Shown here: one piece after another, positions 17,306-25,674 of the stretch | How the letters are laid out: each line of letters opens with the position of its first letter | Numbering within the stretch: the first letter of the stretch is position 1 | Assembly (NCBI GenBank): GCA_964466595.1 | Contig: CAYXNR010000022.1 | Location: 1 to 36,530 of the forward strand | Direction: 5' to 3' | Origin: JABDGC01 sp964466595 | Lineage (GTDB): Bacteria > Pseudomonadota > Gammaproteobacteria > DSM-16500 | Length of the DNA stretch: 36,530 nt | The notes under the pieces: generated by a model | Database searches by the model: none | Told to the model about the DNA's origin: nothing | The model's input: the letters and a program-made list of their open reading frames with translations, nothing else | Position numbers and translations under genes: made by a program

Positions 17306-17333
17306 ATTGTAACCCATAAGATTACAAAATCAA
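17306..17333 (-). promoter_or_regulatory. Candidate higBA promoter with overlapping palindromic operator
   Basis: On the minus strand TTGATT (17333-17328) and TACAAT (17311-17306) are 16 bases apart. The inverted repeat with arms TTGTAATC and GGTTACAA (17327-17307, one mismatch) fills the spacer and reaches the -10 box, as expected for a HigA autorepression site. A second short palindrome, TTACATTGTAA, overlaps it at 17303-17313. Confidence 0.6.
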
Positions 17334-17408
17334 GTGCCTTGTTTGTTGCATGATTAATCAAAGAGTTGTCATTGCTGTATAGGTTAGGTAATTCGTTGAT
17401 GAATTCAT

Positions 17409-17424
17409 CGTCATTGCAATGACG
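17409..17424. repeat. Perfect 16-bp palindrome
   Basis: CGTCATTGCAATGACG is its own reverse complement. It lies in the 169-base gap between higB and the outer-membrane protein gene, shortly after another palindrome, GATGAATTCATC. No T run follows on either strand, so it is not a typical terminator. It may be a binding site or a fragment of a dispersed repeat. Confidence 0.5.
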
Positions 17425-17460
17425 GACTATTAAAAAAGGAAGGGAAACCCGAACTACCTC

Positions 17461-18126
17461 TCAACATAAAAATTGTCCGCAGAAAAGATCGACGGCATGA
17501 TAGGAGAGCCCTATAGCAAAATAATCTGTTTTGGGTACCTGGCTACCCTGGGTAATGCGATTTGCGGAAATATCAACAGTCCAGTTGGAGGCGAAAGCAT
17601 AACCTAAGCCGAGGCCAAATTCGGGACGCACGGTCACGCCATTGCTGCCATCATGGGCGGATTGGGGGTTAGGGGATAATAAGCCGCCTAAATTATAAAA
17701 TACGATGGCGGCTCCGGCCTTGGCAAAGGCACTGATACCCCAAAAAAGCGGTAAAACCCCCTTTCCGAGGATATCAAAGGCTTGAAGGCGCAATTCTGGA
17801 GAATTGCCATTTTGAATGTTATAAGTTGCAGGCGTGTAATAGGCATAGCCGCCTTCGAGGCCCAGATAGTTAATAAATTGGTAACCCCAAAATACTCTGG
17901 TACCAAAGCCCTTTCTAGAAGGTCTCGTTAAAACGAGGTCGCCCTGACTATTTGGCAAATATTCATTTTGAGCATGAATATTAGAAGTACCTAGTTGTAA
18001 GCCGAAATAATTTCCGACCATGCCTGCTACGACAGGCGGCTCGGCAGAAGCTCCTGTGATCAACACAAAACTGAGGCCTACAACCCTCAAGCTCTTATAC
18101 AATCCTAAACGCAGCACTGTCTTCAT
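17461..18126 (-). CDS. Outer-membrane beta-barrel protein (opacity/OmpA-barrel-like)
   Basis: The ATG at 18126 has AAAGGA about 9 bases upstream; the frame is open to 18162 but that would overlap trmB. The 221-residue product has a signal peptide ending near GASAEPP. It continues with alternating, Gly- and aromatic-rich strands (GNYFGLQLGTSNIHA, TRVFWGYQFINYLGLEGGYAYY, FGLGLGYAFASNWTVDISANRI) typical of small eight-stranded barrels of the COG3637 type. The last strand is followed by an unusual C-terminus with two Cys (DLFCGQFLC). It lies 22 bases after trmB in an apparent pncB-trmB-omp operon. A surface or adhesion role is possible but not shown. Confidence 0.78.
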   Translation of the reverse strand: MKTVLRLGLYKSLRVVGLSFVLITGASAEPPVVAGMVGNYFGLQLGTSNIHAQNEYLPNSQGDLVLTRPSRKGFGTRVFWGYQFINYLGLEGGYAYYTPATYNIQNGNSPELRLQAFDILGKGVLPLFWGISAFAKAGAAIVFYNLGGLLSPNPQSAHDGSNGVTVRPEFGLGLGYAFASNWTVDISANRITQGSQVPKTDYFAIGLSYHAVDLFCGQFLC

Positions 18127-18148
18127 ACTCACTGTCCTTTCAAGCTTT

Positions 18149-18850
18149 CTATTCTTTTGCAAACTGTAACTCCCAAATCAAGCGTCCTTCTTTTTCGCCA
18201 CGGCCTTCGAATTTAGTGATGAGCGGCCTCAAAGCGGAACGCTCCGCAAATTGACCCTGCCCTGCTACATTATGCAAGGCTTTCTCTTTTGATAATACCT
18301 TCATCATCTCTTTTGCATAGTCCTGCCAATCTGTAGTCAAGTGCAATAAGCCGGCTTTTTTTAATTTGCGCGCTGCCAAAGCAACAAAAGTCTCTTGAAT
18401 CAAACGACGTTTATGATGACGACGTTTCGGCCAGGGATCGGGAAAAAAAATTTGTATACCCTGCAGACTGTGATCTGGAATGCATTTTTCTAAGATTTCC
18501 ACTGCATCTCCATAATAAATGCGGATATTGTAAAGCGCGAGCACTTCAATCTGCTGTAAAAGCGCTCCGATACCCGGCTTAAACATTTCTATACCAATAA
18601 AATCTCTATCGGGCTGCTGTTTTGCCAAGGCCGCTAAAGAGTGCCCAGAACCAAAACCAATTTCGATAAAACAAGGAGCAAGACGACCAAAGGTCTGATA
18701 AAAATCAAGCTCACCTGCCTCCGCTTGTAATTGCCAAGTCGGGCCCAGCTGTTCGTAGGCCTGAAACTGGGCCTTCGTTATCCGACTATCCCGACGCGTG
18801 AAGCTGCGAATACGTCGCCAGATCGGCGAGCTCAAGGAAGAGGTATTCAT
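18149..18850 (-). CDS. trmB: tRNA (guanine-N7-)-methyltransferase
   Basis: TrmB makes m7G46 in the variable loop of tRNAs using S-adenosylmethionine. The 233-residue protein contains the SAM site EIGFGSGHSLAALA near residue 62 and GIEMFKPGIG near 90. The family motif FFPDPWPKRRHHKRRLI near 134 and the C-terminal TKFEGRGEKEGRLIWEL, which contacts the guanine substrate, are also present. Length is normal. It starts directly after the pncB stop with no gap, so the two are very likely co-transcribed. Confidence 0.96.
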   Translation of the reverse strand: MNTSSLSSPIWRRIRSFTRRDSRITKAQFQAYEQLGPTWQLQAEAGELDFYQTFGRLAPCFIEIGFGSGHSLAALAKQQPDRDFIGIEMFKPGIGALLQQIEVLALYNIRIYYGDAVEILEKCIPDHSLQGIQIFFPDPWPKRRHHKRRLIQETFVALAARKLKKAGLLHLTTDWQDYAKEMMKVLSKEKALHNVAGQGQFAERSALRPLITKFEGRGEKEGRLIWELQFAKE

Positions 18851-20290
18851 TTAATCCTTATTCCTTGCTCGTGCTTCAATAACGAGCTCGCGTTTTTTCT
18901 CATATAAATTTTTTTCAATGGCTACAGGATAGCTATTCTCCCCTCTTTGCTGAAGAAAATCAGCCACATTTTTGCTAGCCTGCTCACGGAGGGTATGAAT
19001 GGATTCTGCCTGATAAACTAAGTGACCTTGACGGAAGATGGGAATCAGTAAATCCACAAAGCTATCATAAGCCTGAACCTCGACTGGGGTCTGGGCTTCA
19101 TCGAATAAAACCGCCTGCGGATAATCCGCGATGCCTAAAGCAAGATCGTAGAGCACATCGATGAGGGCTCGTCCCTGTGAGTAAAACCGTCTGACCTGGT
19201 GGATACCTGGATTGGAGGTTTTAATGGGATCATCTGAGATTTTTAATTTATATTCCCACTCCCCTTTTTCATTTTGCAGAGAAGACAGTTTATAAACACC
19301 GTCCAAGGCAGAACAATCACTAGCAGTGACAAGATGGGTCCCTACTCCCCATACTGAAATTTTTGCACCCTCTGCTTTAAAGCGTCGAATAGCATATTCG
19401 TCTAAACTATTACTCGCCATGATCACGGTATCAGTCAAGCCTGCCTCATCGAGCATAGCTCTCGCTTGAATACTGATAGCAGCCATGTTGCCCGAGTCGA
19501 GCCGGATGCCATAGAGCTTGCTGTGATGTTCACGTAATTTCTTAGCAATCGTAATAGCATGTTGAACACCTTTCAAACTGTCATAGGTATCCACCAATAA
19601 AATGACGTTATGCGGCATCACTTTCGCATAAGCCTCAAAAGCTGCAAGCTCATCTGGAAAAGCGGTTACCCAACTATGTGCGTGGGTTCCGCGGACGGGT
19701 AAATCGTATTGTTTACCCGCTAAGGCATTGGAGGTGGCTACACAGCCGCCCACATAAGCTGCACGACTAGCAGAGAGTGCGCCATCTGGCCCCTGAGCAC
19801 GCCGCATGCCAAATTCAATGACCGCATCTCCTTGTGCTGCTTGACAGACCCGAGCGGCTTTTGTAGCAATAAGAGTTTGAAAATTAATGATATTCAATAA
19901 GGGAGATTCTAGCAATTGGCATTGCAATAAAGGCCCTTGAAGGCGTAAAAGCGGCTCATGCGGTGAGACCACCGTTCCTTCGGGGATCGCAGCTAAATCA
20001 CAGCTAAAACGCAGATTCTTCAGATAAGAAAGAAAGGCCTCGTCCCATAAAGGCTCCCCTAGGGGATTAGTGAGGGTTTTCAAATACGCCAAGTCCTCGT
20101 CTGAAAAGCGAAAATTTTTCAAATAATCAATCACATTAGCAAGGCCACAGCTCAAAGCAAAATTACCCTGAAAAGGGTTTTTTCGATAGATCAGATGAAA
20201 TACCGACGGTTGCTCATGTCGGTTGAGGCGCCAATACCCATAGGCCATCGTTAATTGATATAAATCAGTTAATAAGGTAAAAGATTGCAT
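18851..20290 (-). CDS. pncB: Nicotinate phosphoribosyltransferase
   Basis: This enzyme converts nicotinate and phosphoribosyl pyrophosphate to nicotinate mononucleotide in the Preiss-Handler NAD salvage route. The 479 residues begin LLTDLYQLTMAYGYWR, the typical start of the longer bacterial/archaeal type rather than the 400-residue E. coli type. They contain EFGMRRAQGPDGALSASRAA, VRGTHAHSWV (with the His that is autophosphorylated in the family), VDTYDS, and GIRLDSGN and SNSLDE near the phosphate site. It is first in the pncB-trmB-omp series and divergent from the lipoprotein gene. The 83-base divergent gap holds a short hairpin (CTGCTC/GAGCAG) of unknown role. Confidence 0.95.
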   Translation of the reverse strand: MQSFTLLTDLYQLTMAYGYWRLNRHEQPSVFHLIYRKNPFQGNFALSCGLANVIDYLKNFRFSDEDLAYLKTLTNPLGEPLWDEAFLSYLKNLRFSCDLAAIPEGTVVSPHEPLLRLQGPLLQCQLLESPLLNIINFQTLIATKAARVCQAAQGDAVIEFGMRRAQGPDGALSASRAAYVGGCVATSNALAGKQYDLPVRGTHAHSWVTAFPDELAAFEAYAKVMPHNVILLVDTYDSLKGVQHAITIAKKLREHHSKLYGIRLDSGNMAAISIQARAMLDEAGLTDTVIMASNSLDEYAIRRFKAEGAKISVWGVGTHLVTASDCSALDGVYKLSSLQNEKGEWEYKLKISDDPIKTSNPGIHQVRRFYSQGRALIDVLYDLALGIADYPQAVLFDEAQTPVEVQAYDSFVDLLIPIFRQGHLVYQAESIHTLREQASKNVADFLQQRGENSYPVAIEKNLYEKKRELVIEARARNKD

Positions 20291-20373
20291 TACTCACGTC
20301 TTCCAATAATAATTAGGTTCTGCTCCTCTGAAAGAGCAGGATTCTTTCATTCAAATCAGTTTAGGTGTATTGA

Positions 20374-20865
20374 ATGTTATTTAAAAATTTATTTACCAAG
20401 ACTTTGCTCTGGGGCAGCTTTTGCTTTTTAAGCGCCGGCTGTAGCTCCCTGCAACAATCTGGCCCTGATGATAACTCAGCGGAGGGGTTTCAAAAAGAGC
20501 CTATCAATCAAGCCAGCTCCCAAGAACGGCTGGGAAAAGACTATCTCTTAGGACGGGGTGTACCAGAAAATACAGAACAAGCTTTTTATTGGTTTCAAAA
20601 AGCAGCAGAACAGGGTAATCCTTATGCCGCCAATGAGCTAGGATATTTATATGCCAGCGGCAAAGGCGTAGCTCAAAACTATCAACTGGCTCTAGAATGG
20701 TATCAACAGGCAGCAGAGGCCGGCCTGCCTAGCGCAAAATATAATTTAGGACTGATGTATACTTATGGCCTCGGGACTGCAGTAGACAAAACAAAGGCTG
20801 ACCTCTATTTTCAGGAAGCAGCGGCACTTGGTTTTACCTCAACTCAAAACCAACCGACAGGATAA
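20374..20865 (+). CDS. Sel1-repeat lipoprotein
   Basis: The 163-residue protein has a lipoprotein signal peptide with the lipobox LSAGC, lipidated Cys at 23, and a Ser after it, which predicts outer-membrane sorting. Three Sel1-like repeats of about 36 residues follow from about residue 50 (GKDYLLGRGVPENTEQAFYW, LGYLYASGKGVAQNYQLALE, LGLMYTYGLGTAVDKTKADL). Such helical solenoids mediate protein-protein contacts; in Legionella relatives some act in host interaction, but many are housekeeping. It precedes rsmA by 11 bases on the same strand. The partner is unknown. Confidence 0.9.
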   Translation: MLFKNLFTKTLLWGSFCFLSAGCSSLQQSGPDDNSAEGFQKEPINQASSQERLGKDYLLGRGVPENTEQAFYWFQKAAEQGNPYAANELGYLYASGKGVAQNYQLALEWYQQAAEAGLPSAKYNLGLMYTYGLGTAVDKTKADLYFQEAAALGFTSTQNQPTG

Positions 20866-20876
20866 GGATCTTAATT

Positions 20877-21656
20877 ATGCATCAAGCTCGTAAACGTTTC
20901 GGCCAACATTTTTTGCGTGATCAAAAAATCATTCAGCGCATTGTTTCAGCCATTTCTCCCCAACCGACACAGCGTTTGATTGAAATCGGACCGGGCCTGG
21001 GCGCACTGACTGTGCCCGTCCTTCGAAAAACAGGCTCTTTAGAAGCCATTGAGGTTGACCGTGATATTGTTCCCCTTTTGCAGGATGCCTGCAAAGAGTT
21101 AGGCGACTTACTGATCTATCAAAAAGACGTGCTTCATTTTGACTTGTCTGTCGTCGTACAAAATCAAAAACAGCTACGCGTTTTTGGCAATCTGCCTTAT
21201 AACATCTCCACAGCACTTATTTTTCATTTACTCAAATTCACTGCTTCTATTTCTGATATGCATTTCATGTTACAAAAAGAAGTAGCCGACCGACTTACCT
21301 CTATCCCGGGGAAAAAATCTTATAGCCGACTCACGGTGATGGCACAATATCATTATCACATCAAACAACTCTTTGAAGTGCCTTCTTCTGCCTTCCATCC
21401 AGTCCCCAAGGTAGAATCTCGTATTGTTCGTTTGCTTCCTTATGGAAAAATTCCCTACCCTGCAAAAAATTACGCGCGTTTTGAAACCATTGTCAAACAA
21501 GCCTTTGGCCAGCGTCGTAAAACCTTACGCAATAGTCTCCGCGGATTAAAACAAACTATCCCCGAGGAAGCCTGGAAAATTCTTGGTATCGATCCCCAAA
21601 AACGGGCTGAAAATCTGACGGTTGAAGAATTTGTTAATTTAAGCAACTACTGCTAA
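20877..21656 (+). CDS. rsmA: 16S rRNA dimethyladenosine transferase RsmA/KsgA
   Basis: RsmA dimethylates two adjacent adenines near the 3' end of 16S rRNA during small-subunit assembly, using SAM. The 259 residues carry the family start KRFGQHFLRD, the SAM motif IEIGPGLGALT near residue 36, and the catalytic NLPYNIST near 103. The C-terminal segment FGQRRKTLRNSLRG is also present. It is followed 17 bases later by apaH, the usual gammaproteobacterial neighbour. Loss of this gene gives kasugamycin resistance in other bacteria; here it is intact. Confidence 0.97.
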   Translation: MHQARKRFGQHFLRDQKIIQRIVSAISPQPTQRLIEIGPGLGALTVPVLRKTGSLEAIEVDRDIVPLLQDACKELGDLLIYQKDVLHFDLSVVVQNQKQLRVFGNLPYNISTALIFHLLKFTASISDMHFMLQKEVADRLTSIPGKKSYSRLTVMAQYHYHIKQLFEVPSSAFHPVPKVESRIVRLLPYGKIPYPAKNYARFETIVKQAFGQRRKTLRNSLRGLKQTIPEEAWKILGIDPQKRAENLTVEEFVNLSNYC

Positions 21657-21673
21657 AGGATTGGAAGCTAGCC

Positions 21674-22492
21674 ATGACAACCTATGCTATTGGCGATGTT
21701 CAAGGATGTTATAGTGCTTTGCAAAAACTGTTAAAGCACATCCAATTTGATCCCTCTCGCGATCAACTCTGGTTTACTGGCGATCTCGTCAACCGTGGTT
21801 CGCATTCCTTAGAAGTGTTGCGTTTCGTGAAAGGACTCGGATCAAGCCAAAAAACGGTTCTTGGCAACCACGACTTACATCTCTTAGCCTGTGCCTATCA
21901 TCAACATCCGGGCTGGGAAGAAGATACTTTCTCCGCTATTTTATCTGCACCTGATCGTGAAGAATTAATTGACTGGCTGCGTCATCAAACCTTATTTTAT
22001 TACGATCAAACGCTAGATTTCGCACTGGTACATGCCGGACTTGCGCCTTCCTGGAATTTAACGAAGGCACTAGCCCTCTCTCAGGAAGTGGAATCCGTCT
22101 TACAAAGCGATCAAATAGCGCTTTTCCTCAAGCATATGTATGGCAACCATCCCGATTATTGGGATGAGTCCTTAAGTGGTTGGGACAGATTAAGAGCTAT
22201 TACTAATTATTTTACTCGCGTCCGCTTTTGTTTTCCCAACGGGCAGCTGGAACTCTCCGACAAGGGTCCTGCCGAAGCCCCCCACCGTTTGCTTCCCTGG
22301 TTTCGTCTTCCAGAGCGTGCCAATGCAGAGCTTAAAATTATTTTTGGTCATTGGGCAGCCTTAGGCGGTATCACTCATACGCCCAAGGTCTATTCGCTTG
22401 ATACTGGCTGTGTATGGGGTTTTAAGCTCACAGCCATGCGCCTTCCCGATGAGAAGCGCTTCGGGGTGAGTTGTGAAAGCGAGGATCGCTAA
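21674..22492 (+). CDS. apaH: Bis(5'-nucleosyl)-tetraphosphatase (symmetrical)
   Basis: ApaH splits Ap4A to two ADP and also removes Np4 caps from RNA. The 272 residues have the metallophosphatase blocks GDVQGCYSAL near residue 7, FTGDLVNRGSHS near 34, and LGNHDLHL near 64, with a further His in LVHAGLAPSW and in IFGHWAALGG. The Asp, Asn and His metal ligands are all present. It follows rsmA by 17 bases; the 3' end overlaps the convergent folA by 4 bases. Confidence 0.96.
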   Translation: MTTYAIGDVQGCYSALQKLLKHIQFDPSRDQLWFTGDLVNRGSHSLEVLRFVKGLGSSQKTVLGNHDLHLLACAYHQHPGWEEDTFSAILSAPDREELIDWLRHQTLFYYDQTLDFALVHAGLAPSWNLTKALALSQEVESVLQSDQIALFLKHMYGNHPDYWDESLSGWDRLRAITNYFTRVRFCFPNGQLELSDKGPAEAPHRLLPWFRLPERANAELKIIFGHWAALGGITHTPKVYSLDTGCVWGFKLTAMRLPDEKRFGVSCESEDR

Positions 22493-22980
22493 TCCTCGAC
22501 TCTTTCCCATACTAAAAAGCTATATGGATAACAATTTTCTTTATCTGCAAGATGGTCTTCACGGCTGAGTTGCCGCCATTCACTGAGATCTAATTCTGGG
22601 AAATAGCGATCGCCGGGAAGCTCGGTATGCACCAAAGTGATATAAATTCGCTGAATCTTCGGAAGCAAAGCCTGAAATACAGCTGCACCCCCAATAATGA
22701 GCAATTCCTGGGCCGCTGGCACGGTTTTTAAAGCCTCTTCCCAGGAATGGACTACCCAGGCCCCTGGTAGCTGAAAGGCTTTATTTTTTGTCAGAATTAG
22801 GTTTTGCCGTCCCGGCAAGAGCCTGCCTATCGAAGCATAGGTTTGTCGGCCCATGAGAATGGGTTTACCCAGGGTAAGCGCTTTAAAATATCGTAAATCG
22901 GCTGGCAAATGCCAGGGTAGCTGATTATGGTTGCCAATCACACGGTTTTTTGTCATTGCCACTATTGCTGAAATAAGCAC
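22489..22980 (-). CDS. folA: Dihydrofolate reductase
   Basis: FolA reduces dihydrofolate to tetrahydrofolate with NADPH. The 163 residues show the classic bacterial pattern: ISAIVAMTKNRVIGNHNQLPWHLPADLRYFK with the catalytic acidic position (Asp28), GRQTYASIGRLLPGRQNLILT, and IIGGAAVFQALLP. Translation starts at a GTG at 22980, with GAGG about 10 bases upstream. It is convergent with apaH, overlapping it by 4 bases, and divergent from pepP. The 188-base divergent gap contains a strong two-tier hairpin. Confidence 0.95.
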   Translation of the reverse strand: MLISAIVAMTKNRVIGNHNQLPWHLPADLRYFKALTLGKPILMGRQTYASIGRLLPGRQNLILTKNKAFQLPGAWVVHSWEEALKTVPAAQELLIIGGAAVFQALLPKIQRIYITLVHTELPGDRYFPELDLSEWRQLSREDHLADKENCYPYSFLVWERVED

Positions 22981-23009
22981 AAACTCAACCTCTTCAAAAG
23001 ACCCTGAAA

Positions 23010-23042
23010 CCCCCGCTATCGTGGGAGACGAGGAGCGGAGGG
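23010..23042. other. Two-tier hairpin in the folA-pepP spacer
   Basis: CCCCCGCT (23010-23017) pairs with AGCGGAGGG (23034-23042) with one bulged A. Inside it TCGT (23019-23022) pairs with ACGA (23028-23031) around a GGGAG loop. The following 80 bases are strikingly pyrimidine-rich on the plus strand. No T run follows directly, and the genes on either side are divergent, so a terminator is unlikely. Confidence 0.5.
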
Positions 23043-23168
23043 CAGCCTAACATCTACTCTTGCGGGCAATAGTTTATCTAACTTTCCTTTCCATTCCTAT
23101 CTATACTCCTATCCTCAATTCTTGTACCATGCTATTGATTTAATTGAGAAGCAAGTTAAAGGTATTCT

Positions 23169-24476
23169 ATGGTTTCACCGAAAGAGTTCTTAAAACGACG
23201 GACTACGCTTTTAAGGAAAATTGACTCTCGAGCCATTGTCATTCTCCCCGCCGCTCCCATCGCAAAACGTAACAGCGAATATGACTATCCCTACCGTCAA
23301 AATAGCGACTTTTATTATTTAACTGGCTTTGAAGAACCGGAAGCCGTCGCAGTACTCGCACCAAAACGCCAGGAAGGAGAATATATTTTATTTAATCGGC
23401 CGAGACACCGCGAAAAAGAAATCTGGGAAGGGCCCCGTGCAGGCCAAGTAGGTGCCCGTAAAAGGTATGGCGCGAACCAAGCCTTCGCCATTGCGGAATT
23501 TGCCGAAAAACTATCCGAGCTTTTAATAGGCAGAAAAGAAATCTATTGCTTACTGGGTATCAATAAAGAATTCGACGAAATTTTATTTGCTACTGCTAAC
23601 AAAATCCGCGGACGAATTCGCAGTGGTGTTTCTTTTCCTATCGCACTCATTGATATCGGTGATCTCGTCCATGAAATGCGGCTCATCAAAAGTCCTGCTG
23701 AAATTAAACTTATGCGGCAAGCAGCAGAAATTGCCGCCAAGGCCCATATCCGAGCCATGACAGCTTGCAAACCCGGCATACAGGAATACCAACTGGAAGC
23801 AGAACTGCTGTATGAGTTTCAGCGCAATGGCGCCCGTTATCCGGCTTATACTTCTATTGTCGGCAGCCACGATAAAACCTGTATCCTACATTATACGGCA
23901 AATAATCAGACGATAAAAAATGGTGCTTTGGTTTTAATCGATGCCGGCGCAGAATATCAATATTATGCCTCTGATATCACACGCACCTTCCCCGCCAATG
24001 GCAAATTCACTAAAGAACAAGGAGCAATTTATAATCTGGTTTTAGCCGCACAAACAGCTGCCATCCGTATTATTAAAGCCGGCCTCCCCTGGGAAAAGAT
24101 GCATAATACTGCCGTCAAGGTCTTAACCCAAGGTTTAGTCAAGCTTGGGCTCTTACGCGGCACAGTCAAAGACTTGATCGAAAAGCAAGCCTATCTTCCC
24201 TTTTTCATGCATCGCACCGGACATTGGCTCGGTTTAGATGTGCATGATGTTGGACACTATGCTCTTCAAGGTAAATGGCGCAAATTACAAGCCGGCATGG
24301 TACTCACAGTGGAACCAGGCATTTATATTTCTGCTGATTTAAAAAATGTACCTTCACGTTGGCACAATATTGGCGTGCGTATTGAGGACGATGTACTCGT
24401 AACGGCAACAGGCTACGAGGTGCTTTCCAAAACAGCGCCTAAAACCCTTGCTGAAATTGAAGCCCTGATGGCCTGA
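23169..24476 (+). CDS. pepP: Xaa-Pro aminopeptidase (aminopeptidase P)
   Basis: PepP is a cytoplasmic dinuclear-metal peptidase that removes an N-terminal residue preceding proline. The 435 residues have the aminopeptidase P N-terminal domain (NSEYDYPYRQNSDFYYLTGF) and the pita-bread catalytic domain. Metal ligands are visible in LIDAGAEYQYYASDITRTFP (two Asp), the His-containing HRTGHWLGLDVHDVG, TVEPGIYI (Glu) and GVRIEDDV (Glu). It is followed after 4 bases by ubiH, the conserved gammaproteobacterial order, and begins a run of same-strand genes reaching the MFS transporter. AAAGG lies shortly before the ATG. Confidence 0.96.
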   Translation: MVSPKEFLKRRTTLLRKIDSRAIVILPAAPIAKRNSEYDYPYRQNSDFYYLTGFEEPEAVAVLAPKRQEGEYILFNRPRHREKEIWEGPRAGQVGARKRYGANQAFAIAEFAEKLSELLIGRKEIYCLLGINKEFDEILFATANKIRGRIRSGVSFPIALIDIGDLVHEMRLIKSPAEIKLMRQAAEIAAKAHIRAMTACKPGIQEYQLEAELLYEFQRNGARYPAYTSIVGSHDKTCILHYTANNQTIKNGALVLIDAGAEYQYYASDITRTFPANGKFTKEQGAIYNLVLAAQTAAIRIIKAGLPWEKMHNTAVKVLTQGLVKLGLLRGTVKDLIEKQAYLPFFMHRTGHWLGLDVHDVGHYALQGKWRKLQAGMVLTVEPGIYISADLKNVPSRWHNIGVRIEDDVLVTATGYEVLSKTAPKTLAEIEALMA

Positions 24477-24480
24477 CAAC

Positions 24481-25674
24481 ATGCATTATGACATTATTAT
24501 CATTGGCGGCGGATTAGTCGGAAAAAGTCTTGCCTTTGCTTTACAGAAAGCTTCTTTTAATCTTGCCTTAATTGATGCAAGCCCCAAACAACACACTGAT
24601 CCGCGTTTAATCGCCTTAAATTATGGCAGCATCAGTTTTCTCAATAGCCTTGGCCTCTTTTCTTCACTCGAGCCTTTCTGCACACCCATTCATGAGATTG
24701 AAATTTCTCATCGGGGACATTTTGGCGGCACCCGTTTAAACGGAAAGCAGAGTCAATTACCCGCCCTAGGCTATGTAATTCGAGCGCAACAACTGAATGA
24801 GACACTTGACCAAGCCCTGCTCCACTCAACAAGCCAAAATCATTTTAGGGAGTGGCGCCCGGCTAGAGTAAAAGCGCTAGCACTGCATAAACAACAAGCC
24901 ACCCTCAGCATCGAAGAGCAGGGTAGAGAAAGTCAGCTGACAGGCAGCCTGATTATCGGAGCCGACGGAAGCCATTCGACTATTCGGAAATTATTAAACT
25001 TTGATACCCAAACAATTGATTATCACCAGAGCGCTCTTGTCACCACCACAAGACTCCAGCGTTCACATCACAATCGTGCTTATGAACGTTTTCTGAAAGA
25101 TGGTGTTCTCGCCATGCTCCCTTTAAAAAACGAGGAAAATCAGCCGGTTTTATGCGCAAGCATCTGGACGGCTTCTTCTGCAAGGATTGCCGATTTACTG
25201 ACTCTCGATCCTGCTGCATTTTTAGAAGAGCTGCAAACTCAATTTGGGTATCGTCTCGGGCGTCTCCAAGCTATTTCCGAGCGTCATGTCTTTCCTTTAC
25301 AGTTTATTCAAGTTAAGAATCCCGTGCAGGAAAATGTCATGTTGATCGGTAATGCAGCCCACACTATCCATCCCTTGGCAGCACAGAGCCTCAATTCAGC
25401 TTTTTATGAAATCGCGCATCTGAATCAGGTCCTGCGGGATAATCTGCAGAATAAAAAAGCTTTATCTTTCGGTTTGAGGGAAAAAGCGGCTGATTTTCAA
25501 CCGAAAGTAAATCTGTTATTTTCTCATTACCTCAATCAGATCTTTTCTTCTGATTGGTGGGGCAGTCATGTTGCCCGACAACTAGGTATGGTAGGCTTGG
25601 ATCTTTGTCCTCCCATAAAAAAACAATTCAGCCGCCTGATGGCAATGGAAAACATACAATGGTTGACAACTTAA
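24481..25674 (+). CDS. ubiH: FAD-dependent ubiquinone biosynthesis hydroxylase, UbiH type
   Basis: This flavin monooxygenase hydroxylates the benzenoid ring of the ubiquinone precursor. The 397 residues carry the FAD motif IIGGGLVGKSLAFAL near residue 7, the GADGSHSTIR (DG) motif near 160, and LIGNAAHTIHPLAAQSLNSAF near 285, which binds the ribityl chain of FAD. Placement directly after pepP supports UbiH over the related UbiF and UbiI, but the exact ring position is inferred. The 3' end overlaps the next gene by 16 bases. Ubiquinone synthesis is consistent with an aerobic gammaproteobacterium. Confidence 0.9.
   Translation: MHYDIIIIGGGLVGKSLAFALQKASFNLALIDASPKQHTDPRLIALNYGSISFLNSLGLFSSLEPFCTPIHEIEISHRGHFGGTRLNGKQSQLPALGYVIRAQQLNETLDQALLHSTSQNHFREWRPARVKALALHKQQATLSIEEQGRESQLTGSLIIGADGSHSTIRKLLNFDTQTIDYHQSALVTTTRLQRSHHNRAYERFLKDGVLAMLPLKNEENQPVLCASIWTASSARIADLLTLDPAAFLEELQTQFGYRLGRLQAISERHVFPLQFIQVKNPVQENVMLIGNAAHTIHPLAAQSLNSAFYEIAHLNQVLRDNLQNKKALSFGLREKAADFQPKVNLLFSHYLNQIFSSDWWGSHVARQLGMVGLDLCPPIKKQFSRLMAMENIQWLTT

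Noticed and set aside
17409..17424. Palindrome CGTCATTGCAATGACG as a terminator for the outer-membrane protein gene
   Set aside because: No T run follows on the relevant strand, so it was listed only as a repeat.
20319..20340. Hairpin CTGCTC/GAGCAG between pncB and the lipoprotein gene as a riboswitch or attenuator
   Set aside because: Only a 6-bp stem without a T run or alternative pairing; too weak to annotate as regulatory.
22981..23168. 6S RNA gene
   Set aside because: The gap has suitable length and neighbourhood, but no convincing closing stem joining both ends and no recognisable conserved core were found.
25554..25658. Upstream extension of the ACP/FAAL/PlsC frame
   Set aside because: The extra 35 residues lie within ubiH, are out of character for an acyl carrier domain, and the ATG at 25659 begins the recognisable domain.
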